From NCBI GenBank assembly GCA_947489195.1, contig CANLCT010000007.1, positions 1 through 64,000 of the forward strand: a DNA stretch of 64,000 bases. Direction: 5' to 3'. Origin of the DNA: an uncultured Aquimarina sp. Lineage in GTDB: Bacteria; Bacteroidota; Bacteroidia; Flavobacteriales; Flavobacteriaceae. Below, piece by piece: positions 9,006-17,706 of this stretch; position 1 is the stretch's first letter, and each line of letters begins with the position of its first letter. The translations under genes were made by a program, and so were the position numbers. Below the pieces are notes generated by a model. The model was not told where the DNA came from, did not search any database, and worked only from the letters and a program-made list of their open reading frames with translations.

Positions 9006-9614
9006 TTAGTTTTCAATAATTCTAAAAGTCAAGTTAATACGTTTGCCTACGGGTTTTTTAGTTTTTGGAATTTGGTGTAGCCAATGAGTTTGAGTATTTC
9101 CTTGCATTAATAATAAACTTCCGTGGGTTAGTTCTATTTTTTGTTTTAAATCAGTTTTTGTACGGTGTTTTAAATGAAACCATCTGCTGGCTCCTAAGCT
9201 AATTGAAGCTATTATCGGTTGTGGACCTAATTCTTTTTCGTTATCTGCATGCCAACCATTACTATCTTGTCCATTACGATATAAATTAGCTAAGCATGTG
9301 GTAAATTTTTTGGTAGTTATAGTCTCAACTTTATGTTTTAATTCTAATAAACTTGGAATAAATTTAGTGGGTAACATAGTAACATTGGAGTAAGAATAAG
9401 GAGTGTTGTTATTGGCAAATAAATGCGTTAAGCGTGGTTGTAAATGCTCTTTACCATAAACCTTAATAGTGTCTTGTTGCCAATTGGTGTTGGCTAGTAA
9501 ATCATTAAAAATATGTAACGCCTTTTCAGAACAAATAAAGTTGGGATATAATATAAGATCGGCATCTGGGAGCGCTAAATCAATTTTTTCGTTAGGGTTA
9601 GTAAATAGTTGCAA
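9006..9614 (-). CDS. AlkB-like 2-oxoglutarate/Fe(II) dioxygenase
   Basis: 202 residues, matching short bacterial AlkB homologues that oxidatively demethylate alkylated DNA or RNA bases. The jelly-roll core shows the iron ligands HxD in NGWHADNEKELGP (~130-142) and the distal histidine in THWLHQIPKT (~175), with the 2OG-binding arginines in KRINLTFRII at the C-terminus. FKPRLT-type nucleotide-lid sequence appears as LQPRLTHLF. Together with the DoxX-like and DUF3052-like genes it forms a tight leftward run with gaps of 24 and 16 bp. No Ada-type regulator is nearby. Confidence 0.9.
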   Translation of the reverse strand: MQLFTNPNEKIDLALPDADLILYPNFICSEKALHIFNDLLANTNWQQDTIKVYGKEHLQPRLTHLFANNNTPYSYSNVTMLPTKFIPSLLELKHKVETITTKKFTTCLANLYRNGQDSNGWHADNEKELGPQPIIASISLGASRWFHLKHRTKTDLKQKIELTHGSLLLMQGNTQTHWLHQIPKTKKPVGKRINLTFRIIEN

Positions 9615-9638
9615 AATAGAAGCTGTTTTTTATTGATG

Positions 9639-9992
9639 TTACAAGTAATAAAAAGCCCACCATATTAATAATAATTGCATAGGTAATCGCAACCATAAAA
9701 ACCACATAGGTACTCCTTTGCTGGCCTTTTCAGATTGTAGCATATAAATATGTACAGGAATAAAAACGATAAGCATGCAAATAATAAGATAAATGCTTAT
9801 GTTTTTTAATTGTGGTATAATTAAACCTATGCCCAAAACAATTTCAGCAATACCACTCCAAAACACCAAAGCTTTGGGCTTAGGTAGGTAAGGAGGCATA
9901 ATGTTAATATATGCTTTTGGCTTGTAAAAATGAAATAGACCGGCTACAACATACATAATAGCCATAAGGTATAAATGCCATGGCAGCTCCAT
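9639..9992 (-). CDS. DoxX-like small membrane protein
   Basis: 117 residues with four predicted membrane helices. The start MAIMYVVAGLFHFYKPKAYI and the motif FWSGIAEIVLGIGLII fit DoxX/MauE-like four-helix proteins, whose members are loosely linked to redox or membrane-lipid roles. The motif PKPKALVFW lies between helices 1 and 2. It sits in a short run with AlkB downstream and a DUF3052-like protein upstream. The specific role is unknown; assignment rests on topology and the first helix pair. Confidence 0.75.
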   Translation of the reverse strand: MELPWHLYLMAIMYVVAGLFHFYKPKAYINIMPPYLPKPKALVFWSGIAEIVLGIGLIIPQLKNISIYLIICMLIVFIPVHIYMLQSEKASKGVPMWFLWLRLPMQLLLIWWAFYYL

Positions 9993-10008
9993 ATTTTAGT
10001 GTAGATTT

Positions 10009-10407
10009 TTAAGAAGCTTCATTTTCTATAAATTCAATTTTACGAAAATGAACTCCATTCCAGTCTTTAGTAATAGAGGTGGTTTCAATTTGTTTTAAGT
10101 TGTAATCACCTAAAACACCCCAGCCATTTGTTTCGCTTATTTCTGTTTTAGAAGTATCAGAAGGAAAAGCAAACCAAATTACAGCATCACCTACTAATTT
10201 AGGGTATACGGTTTCAATTCTATTCTGAACCTGAGAAATTTCAGTAACAAAAATCAAGGCAAAATCAATTTCAGATGTTCTAATTACAGATTCCCTTATG
10301 GTAATACCTTGTAATTTGTCGAGTTCTTGACAGAAGCCTTCAGGTTCATTCAAAATTAAAATCTCATCAACGTCACCAATTCCTAATTTGTTAAATAATT
10401 CGGTCAT
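10009..10407 (-). CDS. DUF3052-like cytosolic protein
   Basis: 132 residues with no signal peptide or membrane helix. It starts MTELFNKLGIGDVDEILILN, then has an alternating alpha/beta pattern with DFALIFVTEI and VIWFAFPSDTSKTEISETNGW, followed by WNGVHFRK near the end. The sequence order (loss of charge, Trp-Phe-Pro segment, then a terminal strand) resembles DUF3052 proteins, but I cannot confirm that. Probably first gene of the unit running into the DoxX-like and alkB genes. Function unknown. Confidence 0.65.
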   Translation of the reverse strand: MTELFNKLGIGDVDEILILNEPEGFCQELDKLQGITIRESVIRTSEIDFALIFVTEISQVQNRIETVYPKLVGDAVIWFAFPSDTSKTEISETNGWGVLGDYNLKQIETTSITKDWNGVHFRKIEFIENEAS

Positions 10408-10468
10408 TTGTGTGTAATTTTTTTTTTTTACTTCTTATCTAAAGATACAAAAAACAATAATTACATAT

Positions 10469-10520
10469 CAAACTGGCTTATACTTTTTTGATTTTAAAAA
10501 TTTAAGAATGAGCCAGTTTG
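10469..10520. other. Perfect 10-bp inverted repeat between two leftward genes
   Basis: caaactggct (10469-10478) and agccagtttg (10511-10520) flank a 32-nt AT-rich loop that has its own ttttt/aaaaa pairing. It lies 20 bp past the stop of the next upstream leftward gene. There is no T-tract on the expected side, so it may be a processing or weak termination hairpin. Confidence 0.5.
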
Positions 10521-10540
10521 GTGTGTGTTAATTTGAATAG

Positions 10541-11356
10541 TTAAGGAGCGGGAACAACCTTAGAATCTTCTGGCTTTGCAAATAATGAATTTTCGGCATT
10601 TAAAAATTTGACATTACTTATGGTAACCTCTCCAATTTGATCGCCATAACCCTCTTTATCATTCCAGTTATGAAAAGTCCATTTTTTAGAAATAGGAATT
10701 CCATCTACATTTTGATAATTATTATATTTAATAGCATGTGGTTCTTTTTCAGCAGTGGCAAGGTCTTTTCCAAAACTAACAATGTAAGCTGTTCCAGCTA
10801 GGGTGTGGTCAATTTGATTTTTGTAAACTACATACCAATCATCGGGAGCATCACCAGTACCAGGAGTAAAACTTAGCTTTTCGGTTTGATGTAAGCTTCC
10901 ATTTAAAGGCCTCTTTAAAGGAGATGACCAAATAGTTCCAGGATCATTTAGTTTATAAGGTAGATTAAAAAAATAGCTCCAAGTAAAAATGTCAAATCGT
11001 GAACCGCCTATTTCAGCATTTTTTGGGCAAATAAATACCTCTTCACTATTATAAATCACTTTTGTGTTGTTTTTATTATCTAATCTGATTTTTGTGCCGT
11101 CAGTTAATTGTGTAAGGGTACCTGTTAAATAATCTTTTCCACCAAATTTAATATCAATATCAAAGCTAACGGCTTTGTGATTTAAATAGGCCTCTTTTTT
11201 ATGTATTTCTTCAATTTTTTGAGTAAAAGGAGATGAAGTTTTTTTGTTTTGAGAAACTTCAGATACGGATGTGGGTAGCGGTTTGTCTGCTGTTTTTTGT
11301 TTCTTTTGGCAAGAAAATAATAAGGTGATAGTACTAATAATAATGTATTTTTTCAT
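10541..11356 (-). CDS. DUF6503-like lipoprotein
   Basis: 271 residues. The signal peptide ends in a lipobox (LLFSC) followed by a lysine/glutamine-rich linker. The mature part (~55-265) is beta-rich: KAVSFDIDIKFGGKDYLTG, EVFICPKNAEIGGSRFDI, FTWSYFFNLPYKLNDPG, then YQNVDGIPISKKWTF. Single-domain lipoproteins of this pattern in flavobacteria are usually labelled DUF6503 and are related in style to LolA/outer-membrane lipoprotein-sorting folds. It is monocistronic as far as I can see, with a hairpin downstream. The exact function is unknown; probably periplasmic or outer-membrane. Confidence 0.7.
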   Translation of the reverse strand: MKKYIIISTITLLFSCQKKQKTADKPLPTSVSEVSQNKKTSSPFTQKIEEIHKKEAYLNHKAVSFDIDIKFGGKDYLTGTLTQLTDGTKIRLDNKNNTKVIYNSEEVFICPKNAEIGGSRFDIFTWSYFFNLPYKLNDPGTIWSSPLKRPLNGSLHQTEKLSFTPGTGDAPDDWYVVYKNQIDHTLAGTAYIVSFGKDLATAEKEPHAIKYNNYQNVDGIPISKKWTFHNWNDKEGYGDQIGEVTISNVKFLNAENSLFAKPEDSKVVPAP

Positions 11357-11490
11357 GATATAGATAGTTAGTTGTAGCTTTTTCAGGCTATCGCATGTGT
11401 TTGTTATATAAATTTATGAAAGCTAAATAAGAATAAGTGTTTTTAATGCAATTAAATTTAGATTAGCACAAACATTTAGGGTTTCTTTAA

Positions 11491-11524
11491 AATAAAAAGC
11501 CGCTGCTAAAAATAGCAACGGCTT
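11491..11524 (-). terminator. Terminator after lysA
   Basis: Read on the minus strand: aagccgttgct / agcagcggctt with one internal mismatch and a 6-nt loop, then a TTTTTATTTT tract. It lies 23 bp beyond the lysA stop. Confidence 0.8.
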
Positions 11525-11547
11525 GGTAATTTTTATAATATGTATGT

Positions 11548-12774
11548 CTATTTTGAAACAGCTTCGGTTTCAAATTCAACAGTGACCTGATTAGTCAATA
11601 GGTCATTAAAAGTTTCTCTCTTTCTAATTAATTTAGCTTCTCCGTTATGCCATAGTACTTCGGCTGGTTTAAAGCGAGAATTGTAATTACTAGCCATTGA
11701 AAAACAATATGCCCCTGCATTTTTAAAGGAAACGATATCTCCCTCAGAAATTTCAGCAATTCTTCGGTTAGTGGCAAAAGTATCTGTTTCACAGATGTAT
11801 CCTACTACAGAGTAAAAACGCTCACGTCCTTCAGGGTTTGAAATATTTTCAATTCGGTGGTAAGAATCGTAAAACATAGGACGTATTAAGTGATTAAACC
11901 CAGTATCCACACCCGCAAAAACGGTTGATGTTGTTTGTTTTACTACATTTACTTTTGCTAAAAACTGACCAGACTCACTTACTAAAAATTTACCAGGCTC
12001 AAAACCTAATTCTAATTGCTTTCCGTATGATTTACAAAAAGTATTAAAACGAGCAGTTAATTTTTCTCCTAATTCTTCAATATTAGTTTCAATGTCACCT
12101 TCTTTATAAGGCACTTTAAAACCACTACCAAAATCAACAAATTCTAGATTTTTAAATTGCGCAGCAACATCAAAAAGGATTTCACTGGCTTGAATAAAAA
12201 CATCAATATCTAAAATATCACTACCAGTATGCATGTGCACACCGTTAATATGCATTCCAGTATTTTCAACAATACGTAAAATATGTGGTGTTTGATGTAC
12301 CGAAATACCAAACTTTGAGTCGATATGACCTACCGAAATTTTACTGTTACCTCCTGCCATAATATGTGGGTTGATACGCACACATACAGGTATGTTAGGG
12401 TGTTTTGCTCCAAATTGTTCTAAAATAGAAAGGTTGTCAATATTAATTTGAACACCTTTTGCAGCTACTTTTTCAATCTCCTCTAATGAAACTCCATTAG
12501 GAGTAAAAATAATATTTTCGGGTTGAACGCCTGCTAAAAGCCCCATTTCAACTTCTTGAATAGAAACGGTATCTAAACCAGCCCCAAGCGATTTCATTAG
12601 CTTTAAAATTGAAAGGTTTGATAATGCCTTTACAGCATAGTTCAACTTTAACTGTTTAACTCCGCTAAAGGCATTAGTTAAACGTTGATACTGCGATACA
12701 ATTTTAGCCGAATCATAAACATATACGGGGCTTCCGTAAGTTTCGGCAATAGCTAATAAATCCGTGTTTTCCAT
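11548..12774 (-). CDS. lysA: Diaminopimelate decarboxylase
   Basis: 408 residues, the usual length. A PLP-dependent fold III enzyme that decarboxylates meso-diaminopimelate to lysine, last step of lysine synthesis, in the cytosol. The PLP lysine is in LNYAVKALSN (~46-55); HMHTGSDI and the glycine-rich phosphate loop FVDFGSGFKVPY follow. GFEPGKFLVSESG, the catalytic-cysteine motif GYICETDTFA and the C-terminal substrate-site AGAYCFSMASNYNSR are all present. It stands alone, with a terminator downstream and a possible -7 element (TAAATTTG on the minus strand, 12830-12837) about 55 nt upstream of the ATG. Confidence 0.96.
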   Translation of the reverse strand: MENTDLLAIAETYGSPVYVYDSAKIVSQYQRLTNAFSGVKQLKLNYAVKALSNLSILKLMKSLGAGLDTVSIQEVEMGLLAGVQPENIIFTPNGVSLEEIEKVAAKGVQINIDNLSILEQFGAKHPNIPVCVRINPHIMAGGNSKISVGHIDSKFGISVHQTPHILRIVENTGMHINGVHMHTGSDILDIDVFIQASEILFDVAAQFKNLEFVDFGSGFKVPYKEGDIETNIEELGEKLTARFNTFCKSYGKQLELGFEPGKFLVSESGQFLAKVNVVKQTTSTVFAGVDTGFNHLIRPMFYDSYHRIENISNPEGRERFYSVVGYICETDTFATNRRIAEISEGDIVSFKNAGAYCFSMASNYNSRFKPAEVLWHNGEAKLIRKRETFNDLLTNQVTVEFETEAVSK

Positions 12775-12966
12775 GGTTTATATTATGATTAATAATTTTT
12801 TTTCTACTTTAACGAAAAGTAAAAGTCTGCAAATTTACTATTATAATTTTTAAATGGGAAAAAATATAAATAGATGCACTTAAATATAGTTTAAGAATTG
12901 CATTAAAAATGGTTTGAAAGGAATTAATAAGTGATTCTTTTTTTAGGTTAGTTTGGTGTTAAAGTA

Positions 12967-12997
12967 TTGATTATTAGGTATTAATGATGTATATTTG
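12967..12997 (+). promoter_or_regulatory. Putative promoter of GH16 gene
   Basis: TTG (12967-12969), 20 bp, TATATTTG (12990-12997), a close match to the Bacteroidota -33/-7 consensus. It also argues for the ATG at 13034 as the start: the alternative TTG at 12995 lies inside the -7 element. Confidence 0.65.
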
Positions 12998-13033
12998 AGT
13001 TTTATTCCTTTATTCATTAAATCCCCCAAGTTT

Positions 13034-14677
13034 ATGAAAAGAATAATTACACTACAGCTTATTTTATTATTTATTTTATTTTTTCAAGCTAAAGCTCAGC
13101 TTCCCATGTTAAATTCTTCAGAATTGGATAAAATTCCGAAGGGATATCAATGGGTAATTTCAACAGATATGTCTGATGAATTTAATAATCAAACTACATT
13201 AAATACTATAAAGTGGCATTCCAGGTTGCCTAATTGGGCAGGGAGAGTACCTGCAGAATTTTTGCCAGAAAACATATTTGTTGCAAATGGAATGCTATCT
13301 ATTAAAAATACAATCCATCCAGCTCCACATGATGGATATACCATAGCGGGTGGAGGTATTGAGTCAAAAGCTTCTCAAAAATATGGTTTTTTTGAAGTGA
13401 GAATGAAAGCTTCAAAAATTAGAATGTCATCGACATTTTGGTTGAATACTAACAGAACATGGGATGATCCAGAAGTTAATAGCCCAGATCGCCCTAGTTG
13501 TGAAGGTTATAATACGGAAATTGATGTTATTGAATGTATGGGAGGAGGGTCTCCAGACTGGGCCACTATTCCGTGGGATAAAGGAATGGCATCAAATACA
13601 CATTTTAAGCTAAGAAGAATTAAAGATAGTAATTGTAGTAGTTTGTTTCTTTCTAGAGGCAATGCTAGTTTTGTGACAAGTGACCAAGCTAATGTGGCCG
13701 ATGATTTTCATGTATATGCAGCATGGTGGGTAAATTCAAATTTGGTCCATTATTATATTGATGGGGTTTATAAATTTTCAATAAACCCTAGAGATGATAA
13801 TTTTTCGACACCATTTAATGTGCCTATGACAGTGCGTATGGTGACTGAAACTTATGATTGGCAAATAAAAAGTGATGGCAGTCCTAACCCAGGTTACCCA
13901 AATGAAACAGAGTTGAATAATGATGCAATTAATTCGACGTATTATGATTGGATACGTTCTTATAAACTTCAAGCAACAGTTGATAATTTGGTAAATGATG
14001 GGGATATGGAAAGTGGAACACTTACCGCTCCTTGGACATTTTGGACCAATGGAGGGAGTATTTCTTTTACAAAAGAAAAAGGAGAAAAATATTCAGGAGA
14101 CTACGGTGCAAGAATTGAAGGTCCTGGTGGGTTGGAACAAGTTTTTACAGTAGCACCTGGAACAGATTATGTGTATACAGCTATGGCCAAAAAAAATGAA
14201 GGGAGTTCGGAAATTAAATTGGGCGTAAAGCCAGCTTCAGGAGGTCCCGATTTGGTTCCATCGATAAAAGTAAATACGGTTGATTATGCACCTTATGAAG
14301 TTGTGTTTAATTCAGGAGCTAATACTCAAATTAAATTATATGCAGCAGGAATAGCTGGCGACTTAGGTTTTGTAGATAATATATCGTTGATAGGAGAGGA
14401 AGTAACTTTGAGTGTGGAAAATGATCAAGATAAAGTTAAAAATAATGTATCGCTAATTAGTAGTTCGCGAGCTATAGGAATTGTTTCATCACTTGCAGTA
14501 GAATTAGAGGCTTCTATTAGTATTTATTCAATTTTAGGAAAGGAAGTATATAAGCAAGAAAATTTTACTATAACAAATTCTGTCCAATATATACCTATGG
14601 AGGTGGTTTCAGGAATGTATATTATTAAACTAGTTTCAGAAAAATATGGTTCATTAGTAAAGAAAGTTATTTTTTAA
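13034..14677 (+). CDS. Secreted GH16 family glycoside hydrolase with CBM4/9-like and T9SS sorting domains
   Basis: 547 residues from the ATG at 13034, which gives a clean signal peptide (ILFFQAKAQ). The GH16 domain (~20-305) contains MSDEFNN, WHSRLPNWAGR, GGGIESKASQKYGFFEVRMK and the retaining-enzyme catalytic motif TEIDVIECMG (E-x-D-x-x-E; nucleophile and acid/base glutamates), then WWVNSNLVHYYIDG. A CBM4/9-like beta-sandwich (~312-455; LVNDGDMESG, GDLGFVDNISLIG) follows, then a T9SS type A C-terminal domain (~470-547; ISIYSILGKEVY, GMYIIKLV). GH16 members of this type cleave marine galactans such as agar or porphyran, but the subfamily cannot be fixed by eye. No SusC/SusD or sulfatase genes are nearby. 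Confidence 0.9.
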   Translation: MKRIITLQLILLFILFFQAKAQLPMLNSSELDKIPKGYQWVISTDMSDEFNNQTTLNTIKWHSRLPNWAGRVPAEFLPENIFVANGMLSIKNTIHPAPHDGYTIAGGGIESKASQKYGFFEVRMKASKIRMSSTFWLNTNRTWDDPEVNSPDRPSCEGYNTEIDVIECMGGGSPDWATIPWDKGMASNTHFKLRRIKDSNCSSLFLSRGNASFVTSDQANVADDFHVYAAWWVNSNLVHYYIDGVYKFSINPRDDNFSTPFNVPMTVRMVTETYDWQIKSDGSPNPGYPNETELNNDAINSTYYDWIRSYKLQATVDNLVNDGDMESGTLTAPWTFWTNGGSISFTKEKGEKYSGDYGARIEGPGGLEQVFTVAPGTDYVYTAMAKKNEGSSEIKLGVKPASGGPDLVPSIKVNTVDYAPYEVVFNSGANTQIKLYAAGIAGDLGFVDNISLIGEEVTLSVENDQDKVKNNVSLISSSRAIGIVSSLAVELEASISIYSILGKEVYKQENFTITNSVQYIPMEVVSGMYIIKLVSEKYGSLVKKVIF

Positions 14678-14880
14678 TTAAAATTTAGCGTTACAAAGTA
14701 TAATAGAGCTGAAAATAAATCTTAATACAATGATATTTTGTGTTATAGGTATAATACGAATAAGGTGTTTTTGTTAGCTACTTTAATAAAGTATTGATTT
14801 GTTTAGAAACTATAAAATTTGACAAAATTTAAAAATAAATAATAACTACGTATTAGTATCTAATTTTTGCTTGATAATGT

Positions 14881-14911
14881 TTGTTTATGCAAACCTCGTT
14901 TTCTACATTTG
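14881..14911 (+). promoter_or_regulatory. Putative sucC promoter
   Basis: TTG (14881-14883), 20 bp, TACATTTG (14904-14911). The predicted transcription start leaves a leader of about 25 nt to the ATG at 14944. Confidence 0.6.
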
Positions 14912-14943
14912 GAATCCTATAAGAAAAGCGAAATAAACAGATT

Positions 14944-16137
14944 ATGAATCTACACGAATATCAAGGAAAACAAATACTTAGTAGTTTTGGTGTAAAAGTG
15001 CCGTTAGAAATTTTGGCCGAAACTCCGGAAGAGGCTGTTGCGGCCGCAAAACAAATTCAAAAAGAAACAGGAAGTACTGTGTTTGCTGTAAAAGCTCAAA
15101 TTCATGCTGGAGGCCGAGGAAAAGGAGGAGGAGTTAAAATTGCAAAATCTATTGACGAAGTTCGCTCTTATGCAGATCAAATATTAGGAATGATGTTAGT
15201 CACTCCTCAAACATCAGCTGAGGGAAAAAAAGTACATAAAGTATTAATTGCTCAAAATGTATATTACGACGGACCATCAAAACCACAAGAATTTTATATG
15301 TCTGTTCTATTAAATAGAGCAACTGGTAAAAATATGATTGTGTATTCTACTGAAGGAGGAATGGATATTGAAGCTGTAGCTGAAAAAACACCTGAACTTA
15401 TACATAGTGAAGAGATTGATCCTTCAACAGGTATTTTGCCTTTTCAAACACGTAAAATTGCTTTTAATTTGGGGCTTTCAGGAGCTGCTTTTAAAGATAT
15501 GTCAAAATTTGCAGCAGCACTTTATAAAGCTTATGAAAATTCTGATGCTTCTTTGTTTGAAATTAACCCTGTGTTCAAAACTGCTGATGATCAAATAATG
15601 GCAGCCGATGCTAAAGTAACTTTAGATGACAATGCATTATATCGCCATAAAGATTATGCAGAAATGCGCGATATTCGCGAAGAAAATCCAGTTGAAGTAG
15701 AAGCAAAAGAAGCTGGTTTAAACTATGTGGATTTAGATGGTAATGTAGGTTGTATGGTAAACGGAGCTGGATTAGCAATGGCTACCATGGATTTAATTAA
15801 ACAAGCTGGTGGTGAACCTGCAAACTTTTTAGATGTAGGTGGTACAGCTGATGCTAAACGAGTGGAAGAAGCTTTTCGTTTAATTTTGAAAGATGATAAT
15901 GTAAAGGCAATATTAATTAACATTTTTGGTGGTATTGTTCGATGTGATCGTGTTGCACAAGGTGTAGTAGATGCTTATAAGAATATGGGTGATGCTATTA
16001 AAGTGCCAATTATTGTGCGTTTGCAAGGAACTAATGCAGATATTGCTAAAAAGCTTATTGATGATAGTGGATTGAATGTATTAAGTGCTGTTGAATTCCA
16101 AGAAGCGGCAGATAAAGTACAAGCAGTATTGGCATAA
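14944..16137 (+). CDS. sucC: Succinyl-CoA ligase (ADP-forming) subunit beta
   Basis: 397 residues. TCA-cycle enzyme that couples succinyl-CoA cleavage to nucleotide triphosphate synthesis together with the alpha subunit. The N-terminal ATP-grasp domain begins MNLHEYQGKQILSSFGV and contains VKAQIHAGGRGKGGGVK and FEINPVFKT. The C-terminal CoA-ligase domain includes GCMVNGAGLAMATMD, GGEPANFLDVGGTAD and NIFGGIVRCDRVAQG. The alpha subunit sucD is not next to it in this window, the common arrangement in flavobacteria. Flanked by its own promoter and a strong bidirectional terminator, so probably monocistronic. Confidence 0.97.
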   Translation: MNLHEYQGKQILSSFGVKVPLEILAETPEEAVAAAKQIQKETGSTVFAVKAQIHAGGRGKGGGVKIAKSIDEVRSYADQILGMMLVTPQTSAEGKKVHKVLIAQNVYYDGPSKPQEFYMSVLLNRATGKNMIVYSTEGGMDIEAVAEKTPELIHSEEIDPSTGILPFQTRKIAFNLGLSGAAFKDMSKFAAALYKAYENSDASLFEINPVFKTADDQIMAADAKVTLDDNALYRHKDYAEMRDIREENPVEVEAKEAGLNYVDLDGNVGCMVNGAGLAMATMDLIKQAGGEPANFLDVGGTADAKRVEEAFRLILKDDNVKAILINIFGGIVRCDRVAQGVVDAYKNMGDAIKVPIIVRLQGTNADIAKKLIDDSGLNVLSAVEFQEAADKVQAVLA

Positions 16138-16204
16138 TATAAGCTTGCACTTAGTTTTTAGATACACCTAAAGACAATAAAATAATTGTTGAAAAACAAT
16201 GAAT

Positions 16205-16247
16205 AAAAAAGGCTAAAATTTTCTTGGAAAATTTTAGCCTTTTTTAT
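16205..16247. terminator. Bidirectional terminator between sucC and DUF1456 gene
   Basis: A 13-bp perfect stem (ggctaaaattttc / gaaaattttagcc) with a 3-nt loop, extended by A6 on one side and T6 on the other. It can end transcription from both convergent genes. Confidence 0.9.
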
Positions 16248-16263
16248 TTTCTATAACCATCAA

Positions 16264-16509
16264 CTATTTCTTATTCTCTTTTTTAGGCATAGGGCCACGT
16301 AAATGGATGATTAATCCATTTAAAAAATTACGCAAAATTTGATCTCCACATTCCATATATTTTGGATGATCTTCATTTCTGAAAAAAGCACCTAATTCAG
16401 CTTTAGAAACGTTAAAATCTACAAGTTTGCATATGGCTATAATATCAGTGTCACGTAATTTGTGTGCCACTCTTAATTTTTTAAATATATCGTTGTTCGT
16501 TAATCCCAT
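16264..16509 (-). CDS. DUF1456 (YehS-like) family protein, single-repeat form
   Basis: 81 residues from the ATG at 16509 (MGLTNNDIFKKLRVAH); the longer in-frame extension to 16533 adds an unlike leader. One DUF1456 unit is visible, with KLRDTDIIAICKLVDFNVSKAEL and FFRNEDHPKYMECGDQILRNFLNGLI. Enteric YehS proteins (~156 residues) carry two such units, so this is a half-length form. The C-terminus ends in a basic tail (PMPKKENKK). No signal peptide; cytosolic. Function of the family is not established. It converges with sucC and shares its terminator. Confidence 0.85.
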   Translation of the reverse strand: MGLTNNDIFKKLRVAHKLRDTDIIAICKLVDFNVSKAELGAFFRNEDHPKYMECGDQILRNFLNGLIIHLRGPMPKKENKK

Positions 16510-17044
16510 AGTACAAAAGTAAGTCAATAACAATAAATGATCAATGGAATCGATTATTATTTGACATTATTGATGCACAGCTAAATTTTATTACATTAAA
16601 TACATATTTGTTGAACCAAACTTATTTCACTTGAACATTAAATTTTTGATATTTAATGATTTTAGGGAGTAAATTTTTGATAGATTTTTCGTTTGTAAAG
16701 AGTATATTCCTACATAGTTACATGCGACAATTTTTTAAAAAACATAGTTTAAATTGTTTAAAAAAACGTTTTTATTTTGTAAACATCTGTATTTTAGTTG
16801 TTTGTTGTTAAAATTTTGTTTTTTCACATAAAATTAACTAAAATATAGAATACTATTTCTTAGGATATCTGGTAAAATTAAATTTATTATTCTATTTTCG
16901 TATGATATTAACGATTGTTTTATGCATTATATAGAGAATCGTTTAAAATTTGTGTAATTATTATAGCCCTAAATAGAAAGTTTATATTTTTTTGGCACAA
17001 ATTTTGTTTTACAGTAAATGTTATGTAATTTAAAATAAGATATT
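16510..17044. other. Intergenic region, no gene seen
   Basis: 535 bp, very AT-rich, between the divergent starts of the DUF1456 gene and the secreted CBM-like gene. I see no reading frame with coding character, no RNA gene and no clear -33/-7 pair. Long T and A runs (around 16725-16815) may hold the promoters of both genes. Confidence 0.6.
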
Positions 17045-17614
17045 ATGAAAAAAATTTATTTAGCCCTTTTTTCTATAGTAAGCTTTACCTGCTTTTCACA
17101 AGATTTGATTACTTCTAATAATTCATTTAACACTGGTTTTTCAGACTGGGGTTACGGAGTATGGGGAGATAATAATGGAAAGCCAGTAGCTAAGTTTGAA
17201 ATAGATAGAATAGGACGTACCGACAATTCATCATTTAAAGTAAAAGTTAGATCTAACACTAAAAATGGAGCTGGAAACAAAGCCATTTTAAGAAGGTCTA
17301 AATTAAAAATTAAAAAAGGAAAAGAATATACTTTATCTTTTTGGATTAAGAGTTTATATCCTGAAGACCAAATATACGTATCAGTATACTCTGGTATAGA
17401 TACAGGGAGTAAAAACGGATGGGCCGCTTTATTTATTAGAGACTTTAACTTTGAAGGAAACAACAAATGGCAAAACATTGTGTACAACTTTAAAGCAGGA
17501 GAAGGTGCTGAAGGAGCTCAAATAGATTATAAAAATTTAGATTTAATTTTCGGATTTGATAAAAGAAAAGGAAGTTTCTGGATTGATGATGTAACAATCA
17601 CTAGAAGAAAATAA
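17045..17614 (+). CDS. Secreted single-domain carbohydrate-binding-like (CBM4/9-type) protein
   Basis: 189 residues. A signal peptide (SIVSFTCFSQ) is followed by one beta-sandwich domain (~22-187). Its pattern is that of CBM4/9 modules: SFNTGFSDWGYGVWGD near the start, then KVKVRSNTKNGAGNKAIL, ILRRSKLKIKKGKEYTLSFWIK, a central strand with Trp, and the closing FWIDDVTI. No catalytic domain and no T9SS sorting domain is attached. It may bind sugars in the periplasm or be released; an enzyme partner is not evident, although a GH16 protein with a similar module lies 3 kb upstream. Ligand unknown. Confidence 0.72.
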   Translation: MKKIYLALFSIVSFTCFSQDLITSNNSFNTGFSDWGYGVWGDNNGKPVAKFEIDRIGRTDNSSFKVKVRSNTKNGAGNKAILRRSKLKIKKGKEYTLSFWIKSLYPEDQIYVSVYSGIDTGSKNGWAALFIRDFNFEGNNKWQNIVYNFKAGEGAEGAQIDYKNLDLIFGFDKRKGSFWIDDVTITRRK

Positions 17615-17647
17615 AATAGTAGAAGAAGAAACTATTTTGAAAATAAT

Positions 17648-17692
17648 AAAAAAGCAGAAAAGCGATCTATTAGATCGCTTTTCTGCTTTTTT
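17648..17692. terminator. Bidirectional terminator between CBM-like gene and otsAB
   Basis: Long near-perfect hairpin (gcagaaaagcgatct / agatcgcttttctgc) bounded by A and T runs, between convergent genes ending at 17614 (+) and 17707 (-). Confidence 0.9.
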
Positions 17693-17706
17693 ATTTAGTC
17701 TACATT

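Noticed and set aside
12995..13033. Upstream TTG start of the GH16 gene
   Set aside because: It lies inside the -7 element and would place 13 residues before the signal peptide. The ATG at 13034 is used instead.
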